A stretch of DNA of 11,059 bases from Thermoanaerobacterium sp. GTDB lineage: Bacteria; Bacillota; Thermoanaerobacteria; Thermoanaerobacterales; Thermoanaerobacteraceae. Both the position numbers and the translations under genes were made by a program. Below are positions 6,395-11,059 of the stretch, one piece after another (within the stretch, counting starts at the first letter, position 1; each line of letters begins with the position of its first letter). The notes beneath the pieces were generated by a model. The model searched no databases, was not told the origin of the DNA, and saw only the letters and a list, made by a program, of their open reading frames with translations. The stretch is from the NCBI GenBank assembly GCA_029960905.1, contig JASBVU010000030.1, positions 1 through 11,059 on the forward strand. The letters are read 5' to 3'.

Positions 6395-9300
6395 CTATTT
6401 GCAAATTTTGTTGTATCGACAAATACTACAGTATTCGCTTTTCCGACTGGCATATTCTTCAATCCTTTTTACCCCTAATAAAAATGGTACAGCATCAAGT
6501 ATTTTATCTAATGTCTCAATGACGCAAAAATCAGAAATGTCAACTTCAGCGTATTTACCTACATCTAAAAGGTACAAAAAAGCGCCTTTCAAAGTTGGAG
6601 AAAAACCACTTATCGATTTTAAACGCCGTAAAACATACGAATAAGCATGAATTTGTGGCGTGTAATGTTTTACTATTTTTTCTATGTCATCATCACTATC
6701 TATTTTATTTGTCTTATAGTCAAAAATGTACGCTTCAATATTTCCACCATTTTCGTATATGTCGATTCTGTCAATTACGCTGTTTAAATTTATGTTGTCA
6801 TTTATGGGCACTCTAAATCTATATTCATTAAATCTTTTTATCAATCTGCCATTTATCTTCTTTCTATGTTCATCTCTCAGCATGTAGTAGTTGTCAATAT
6901 ACTTTTTGATGCTATCATCAATATAATCAAATTCATCAATATAATCATTATCGTCTAAATTTTCAAGTATCTTATGAACAATTGTTCCTCTCTCTAAAGC
7001 ACTTATTTTATCTTCGCCTTTCAAGTAAACATCCTCAACGTTTAACCATGATATATCATACTCGTCATTAAGCGATACAATATATTTATAATAGTAGAGC
7101 ATGGGACATATCAGATAATCAATATATGCGGTTATGGAAACATTGCCTTTAAAACTAAGAGGTATTTTGTCTATCAATTCACCAAATTTTATTTTGTTTG
7201 CTCCTTCATCCAATTCTTTTATGCCATCACTCTTCTTTTTTACATTTAATTGTAAATCACTGCCGCTAATGTAGTCTATATTAGAACAGCCATCTTTAAT
7301 AGCAAACAACAACTGTTTCATAAATGAGTTAAGTTTGCTATCTTCATCAATATCAACTATATTGTCTTTCTCTTGCCCTATAAATGCCAAAAACCTCTTT
7401 GCTCTTGTAGAAGCCACATAAAACAGCCTCTTGCTCTCCATATTTTCCCTTTCCAAGTATCTGTCATATTCGCCTTTATAAAAACTGTTCACCGATTTAT
7501 CCAAAACTCCGTCATCATTAACACCTATGCCAAAAACATAGCTTTCTTCGCTCAACATGAATAAAGGAGTTTTTCGCACCGATACGCCATCAGTAGCTTT
7601 ATCCATATCAGGTATGATTACAGCATCAAATTCAAGTCCTTTTGACGAATGAATAGTCATAATCTTAACGGCATTACTTTCTTCAGTATCCAAAAAAGCT
7701 TCGGAGTCAAGCCCAGATGATTCCTTTAAAGTGTCTAAATACTCAATCAAATCACTGGAACTAAGTATGCCTCTCTCCGCAAAATCTTTGATTATACTCT
7801 CCAATTTCTCAACATTTCTGAATTTTTGATATCCATTTGGCAAAGAAATCAAAAGTTTTTTATACTCGGTGATTTTTAAAATCATCTTGAATATTTCGTA
7901 TGGGCTGTATACGCCCCTCATCTTCGAAATTTTATCCAAAATGTCGTAGACCCTTTTTATGACCCATTTATCACCACACTTCGAAGAAAATTTTTTTAGG
8001 GCTTCCAGTGGATCATCTATGCATTCACCATTGTATATATTCATGAAAGCAAATAAATCATCATCGCTAAATCCAAAAATAGGCGATCTCAAAGCGGTGA
8101 GAAGTGCGATTTCATCCGACATGTCAAAAGTCAATTTGTAAACTGAAATGATGTCAACAATCTCCCTTTTATCCCAAAACCCAATTCCACCTATGATGCA
8201 ATACGGTATGTTGCAATTTATAAGTGCATTCTCAATGCTTTGAAGCCCTGATCTGCTTCTTAAAAGTACAGCAATATCCTTGTAATCAAATCCTTCGTCT
8301 ACAAGTTTTAAAATCCTACCCGCTATAATCTTGCCTTGAAAATCCTTTTTGGAATCAGCTAAAGCTCCATCCTCCATCAGCAATTCGTACAGCTCTTTTT
8401 CCTTGTCATCATCCTTTAATATTTTTTTTATCTTTTTATATCTTTCATCCTTTCCATTAACTATATCATCTTTTTTATAAGTTATAAGCTCTACTTTAGG
8501 GCCCTCGTCGACAAAACTTTGATACTTCAATTCTTCGTATGGCTCAATCAAATTTTTAAATACGGCATTAACTGTTGATATGATGTTTTTTGTGCTTCTG
8601 TAGCAATTGCTTAAATTAAGCACTTTTCCATCTGCTTCTATCTTTCTGCAAAACTCATCGAATATCCTAAAATCCGTTCCCCTAAAACCGTATATGGACT
8701 GTTTGATGTCACCTACAATAAACAATTTGCCATCTGGAATCTTCCCATCTTTCTCAACCAGCTTTAAAATAATCTCTTTTTGAAGGCGATTCGTGTCTTG
8801 AAACTCATCTACGAGAATGTATTTGTACCTTTCAAAATAATCATTCCTTATGCCATCATTAGAAAGAAGTTTTAGCGCAATTATTTCTAAGTCGTTAAAG
8901 TCAAGCAAATTCTTGCTTGATTTGAATTCTCTATAATTCTCATCTACTTTCTTTAAGGTGATAAGCGCCAAATTTTCCATAGCTTTAGTTGGTTCATCGC
9001 TTTCATAAGACAATTTTATATCTCCAACTGACAGTCCAGCCTCTTTTAATCGTGAATATAAGCTTATCATTTCAGATTGAAACTTTCTTCCTGTAAATAT
9101 CTTAGAAGGATATTTTTTTAATACAGTCTCTAATAGATATTTGTTGTTTACATCGTTTATCACTTCATCAGTCACAATTTCTGCTATCTTAGCAACTGAC
9201 GTATTAGCTTCTGCTTCATCCATAATCGTAAACATTGGATCAACCGAAGCTCTATCAAAATTCTCTCTTATTATTTTTTCGCAAAACCCGTGAATTGTAT

Positions 9301-9613
9301 CAATGTTGGCGAATATCAATGAATCTCTGAACGTCGTCCATTTTTTATTATCCTTATCTAATTTGCACAATAATTCTATTTCTTTTCTTATCCTTTCTTT
9401 CATTTCGGCAGCGGCTTTTCGAGTAAAAGTTATTGCAACAACATTGTCAATCTTGATATCAGCCACATCATTCAAAAGCTTTATGTACCTTTTTGTCAAT
9501 ACTCTCGTTTTGCCAGAACCAGCGCCAGCCTTTAGTGCTACGTTTTTACATATATCAAGAGCTTTTAATTGTTCTTCGCTTAAATCTGTTTCAATTAACA
9601 TACTGCTCACCAT
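6395..9613 (-). CDS. addA: AddA-like helicase-nuclease subunit with Fe-S nuclease domain
   Basis: A 1072-residue UvrD/RecB-type protein, the motor subunit of an AddAB-like enzyme that unwinds and degrades broken DNA ends for recombination. Superfamily 1 helicase motifs: AGAGSGKT (29-36), AITFTRKAAAEM (60-71), LVDEFQDT (267-274), IVGDIKQSIYGFRG (299-312), MTIHSSKGLEF (652-662), YVASTRAKR (732-740). The C-terminal PD-(D/E)XK nuclease shows GTIVH (876-880), D948 in VIDRID, D965 and K967 in FDYKT, and Q987. It also has C836 (ICPMLYY) and C1062-x2-C1065-x5-C1071, the four-cysteine Fe-S signature seen in AddB and Cas4. B. subtilis AddA (about 1230 residues) lacks this. The ATG at 9613 is chosen because GAGGTG lies just before it; a longer frame to 9688 would run further into addB and has no such site, and ATG 9601 is an alternative. 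It overlaps addB by 23 bases, implying coupled translation. Confidence 0.87.
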   Translation of the reverse strand: MVSSMLIETDLSEEQLKALDICKNVALKAGAGSGKTRVLTKRYIKLLNDVADIKIDNVVAITFTRKAAAEMKERIRKEIELLCKLDKDNKKWTTFRDSLIFANIDTIHGFCEKIIRENFDRASVDPMFTIMDEAEANTSVAKIAEIVTDEVINDVNNKYLLETVLKKYPSKIFTGRKFQSEMISLYSRLKEAGLSVGDIKLSYESDEPTKAMENLALITLKKVDENYREFKSSKNLLDFNDLEIIALKLLSNDGIRNDYFERYKYILVDEFQDTNRLQKEIILKLVEKDGKIPDGKLFIVGDIKQSIYGFRGTDFRIFDEFCRKIEADGKVLNLSNCYRSTKNIISTVNAVFKNLIEPYEELKYQSFVDEGPKVELITYKKDDIVNGKDERYKKIKKILKDDDKEKELYELLMEDGALADSKKDFQGKIIAGRILKLVDEGFDYKDIAVLLRSRSGLQSIENALINCNIPYCIIGGIGFWDKREIVDIISVYKLTFDMSDEIALLTALRSPIFGFSDDDLFAFMNIYNGECIDDPLEALKKFSSKCGDKWVIKRVYDILDKISKMRGVYSPYEIFKMILKITEYKKLLISLPNGYQKFRNVEKLESIIKDFAERGILSSSDLIEYLDTLKESSGLDSEAFLDTEESNAVKIMTIHSSKGLEFDAVIIPDMDKATDGVSVRKTPLFMLSEESYVFGIGVNDDGVLDKSVNSFYKGEYDRYLERENMESKRLFYVASTRAKRFLAFIGQEKDNIVDIDEDSKLNSFMKQLLFAIKDGCSNIDYISGSDLQLNVKKKSDGIKELDEGANKIKFGELIDKIPLSFKGNVSITAYIDYLICPMLYYYKYIVSLNDEYDISWLNVEDVYLKGEDKISALERGTIVHKILENLDDNDYIDEFDYIDDSIKKYIDNYYMLRDEHRKKINGRLIKRFNEYRFRVPINDNINLNSVIDRIDIYENGGNIEAYIFDYKTNKIDSDDDIEKIVKHYTPQIHAYSYVLRRLKSISGFSPTLKGAFLYLLDVGKYAEVDISDFCVIETLDKILDAVPFLLGVKRIEEYASRKSEYCSICRYNKICK

Positions 9614-11059
9614 TTTCACCTCTTTTTCTTTCACGTTTATCATACCTGCATATTGATACATAAGGACATCTAATATCAGAATTATCATATGGACATTCGT
9701 CAGGCAGATTAAAAGAGCCAGTCATTATTTTATCTACATTTTCAATCCCTCTTTTTTCAATCCAATCCATGACTACATCAAAACTGCCTTTGCTCAATAC
9801 ATCTCTTGGACCGGAATTTCCTTTAAACAGGTATTTCTTGTATAAATCCAACAAGATTCCATTTCTTTTGACTTTTTCTACGCTGTAGTACAACAATCCC
9901 AGACATGTTGGATTTTTGATATTAAATTCTTCTCTGATTATTCCTTCTGCAGCCATATAATAAGTAGGTAATTGGAAATCCAAACCATCTATACACTGTC
10001 TTAGCCCTCCTACCGTCCCTAACTTATAATCGTAAATCAAATATTTACCTGTCAGCTTGCCATCAATGCTTCGCTCTAAGTCGATTCTATCAATCTTCCC
10101 ATAGAATCTGTTACCACCGTAATGTTCCTCTGTTTCAAATTTCTTTTCAAACATTGAAGGAATGAGTTCGGCACCAGTCTTCTTGTAATAATTAAGCCTA
10201 TTTGTTATATCATCCGTAATAAGCTTAAACGCAGTTTCATATATCTCTTTCCTAAATTTTTCAAGTATAACATCATTTTTGATGCCATACATCTTCTCAC
10301 ATGTTTTATCAATCGCATCTTTAAGTTTTTCTTCATTTACATCATAAAGATCTGTAGTTTCGCTGTAATATTTCATCAAAATCTCATGATATGTAGAGCC
10401 GATATTTTTCTTAAATTCAATTGATTCATCTGAAACTTGGATACTTAGCAATGTCTCGACAAAAAATTTAAAAGGGCAAGCCACATAGCTGTTCAAACTT
10501 GATGCGCTTAAGTGAATTTCATCAAGTATCTTTAAATTCTCTTCTCCACATATTTTACCTGTATATTCATTTAATTCACTGCTTGTCATTCTTTTTTCCT
10601 CTAATGACGACAAATAATTAATATGTTGGTATGATTTTATGAAGCTTGTCCTGTCTGACAAAATGTTTAAATCAGCATTATCATTTTTTGAATTTATTAA
10701 AAAATACATCATTTCATCTTCACTGGCTAAATTGTTCAGAACATAAACAAATCTGTCTTTCATGTAAACAATAGGAGCAACTACTTTCTCCACTGAAATT
10801 CTATCAAAAAGACTTTCAAGCTCATATACAAATGGGGATTTAATCATTTTATTGCCTTCTTCATCTGTCGTTCTGTACGAGATATAAACTTCACCTAAAG
10901 AAGAAGCTATACACGAATTAAATCTTATTTTTTCCCTTTCAATTTCAAAGTTTCGGCTAAAAACATAAAGGTCGCTATTTCCCAAATATTCCTCATCTTG
11001 CTGGTTAAAAATCGGATTGACACAAGATGTGTTTGGAAAATTTCCCTCATTTACACCAA
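9591..11059 (-). CDS. addB: AddB-like nuclease subunit (N-terminal part outside window)
   Basis: The frame is open from the right edge to the TGA at 9591, giving the last 489 residues; no start should be called inside the window. The first visible residues, GVNEGNFP, match the conserved G-x-N-E/D-G-x-x-P block of AddB inactivated-helicase domains. The C-terminal nuclease has SASSLNSYVACPFKFF (first Fe-S Cys, codon 10476-10478), GSTYHEIL, GKIDRIDL, IYDYK with catalytic Asp and Lys, and QLPTYY. The remaining cysteines are at codons 9693-9695, 9666-9668 and 9648-9650, spaced C-x8-C-x5-C where B. subtilis AddB has C-x2-C-x5-C. AddB pairs with AddA, recognises or processes one strand, and needs the cluster for stability. 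A more general RecB-family exonuclease (COG2887-like) partner is the main alternative name. It is the first visible gene of the unit. Confidence 0.85.
   Translation of the reverse strand, partial: GVNEGNFPNTSCVNPIFNQQDEEYLGNSDLYVFSRNFEIEREKIRFNSCIASSLGEVYISYRTTDEEGNKMIKSPFVYELESLFDRISVEKVVAPIVYMKDRFVYVLNNLASEDEMMYFLINSKNDNADLNILSDRTSFIKSYQHINYLSSLEEKRMTSSELNEYTGKICGEENLKILDEIHLSASSLNSYVACPFKFFVETLLSIQVSDESIEFKKNIGSTYHEILMKYYSETTDLYDVNEEKLKDAIDKTCEKMYGIKNDVILEKFRKEIYETAFKLITDDITNRLNYYKKTGAELIPSMFEKKFETEEHYGGNRFYGKIDRIDLERSIDGKLTGKYLIYDYKLGTVGGLRQCIDGLDFQLPTYYMAAEGIIREEFNIKNPTCLGLLYYSVEKVKRNGILLDLYKKYLFKGNSGPRDVLSKGSFDVVMDWIEKRGIENVDKIMTGSFNLPDECPYDNSDIRCPYVSICRYDKRERKRGENGEQYVN

Noticed and set aside
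9614..9688. N-terminal extension of the addA-like protein to 9688
   Set aside because: It lies wholly within the addB coding sequence, has no ribosome binding site, and helicase homology begins after the ATG at 9613.
9591..10985. Complete 464-residue gene starting at a TTG at 10985
   Set aside because: The frame stays open to the right edge and the upstream residues include the AddB block GVNEGNFP, so the true start is outside the window.

Overview
The window looks like chromosomal DNA from a low-GC Bacillota, plausibly an anaerobic thermophile of the Thermoanaerobacterium/Thermoanaerobacter kind. The basis is the AT-rich sequence, strong GGAGG-type ribosome binding sites, Bacillota-style lipoprotein signals, an AddAB-type recombination nuclease rather than RecBCD, an M29 aminopeptidase and a PflX-type radical SAM protein. 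The genus is an inference. There are no rRNA, tRNA, CRISPR or insertion-sequence signals. Gene density is high, and no gene-free stretch exceeds about 200 bases.

Left part (1-2685, all minus strand): a cluster of cell-envelope proteins. In transcription order these are a five-Asp-box (BNR/Ycf48-like) lipoprotein (1576-2685), a second lipoprotein with an almost duplicated leader and signal peptide (999-1514), a decayed fragment of another Asp-box protein lying in frame just behind its stop (606-998), and an N-terminally anchored protein that runs off the left edge (2-526). This is the most evolutionarily fluid part of the window.

Middle (2686-5219): a plus-strand PflX-type radical SAM gene (2887-3780) collides tail to tail, with an 18-base overlap, with a minus-strand two-gene unit: a YgiT-type zinc-ribbon protein (4642-4848) and an RluA-family pseudouridine synthase (3763-4623). 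A short unlisted gene for a 43-residue single-pass membrane protein (5044-5175, plus) follows. It ends in a perfect 18-bp-stem hairpin that also serves the convergent gene on the other side.

Right part (5219-11059, all minus): probably one transcription unit reading addB-like (3' part only), addA-like, M29 aminopeptidase. The two nuclease/helicase genes overlap by 23 bases and should form a heterodimeric double-strand-break resection enzyme. Both subunits carry a PD-(D/E)XK nuclease with a four-cysteine iron-sulfur signature. That is unusual for the AddA side, where the Bacillus subtilis enzyme has none. I regard this as the most interesting feature, though it is a variant of a known system and not a new one. 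I found no convincing wholly undescribed system here.
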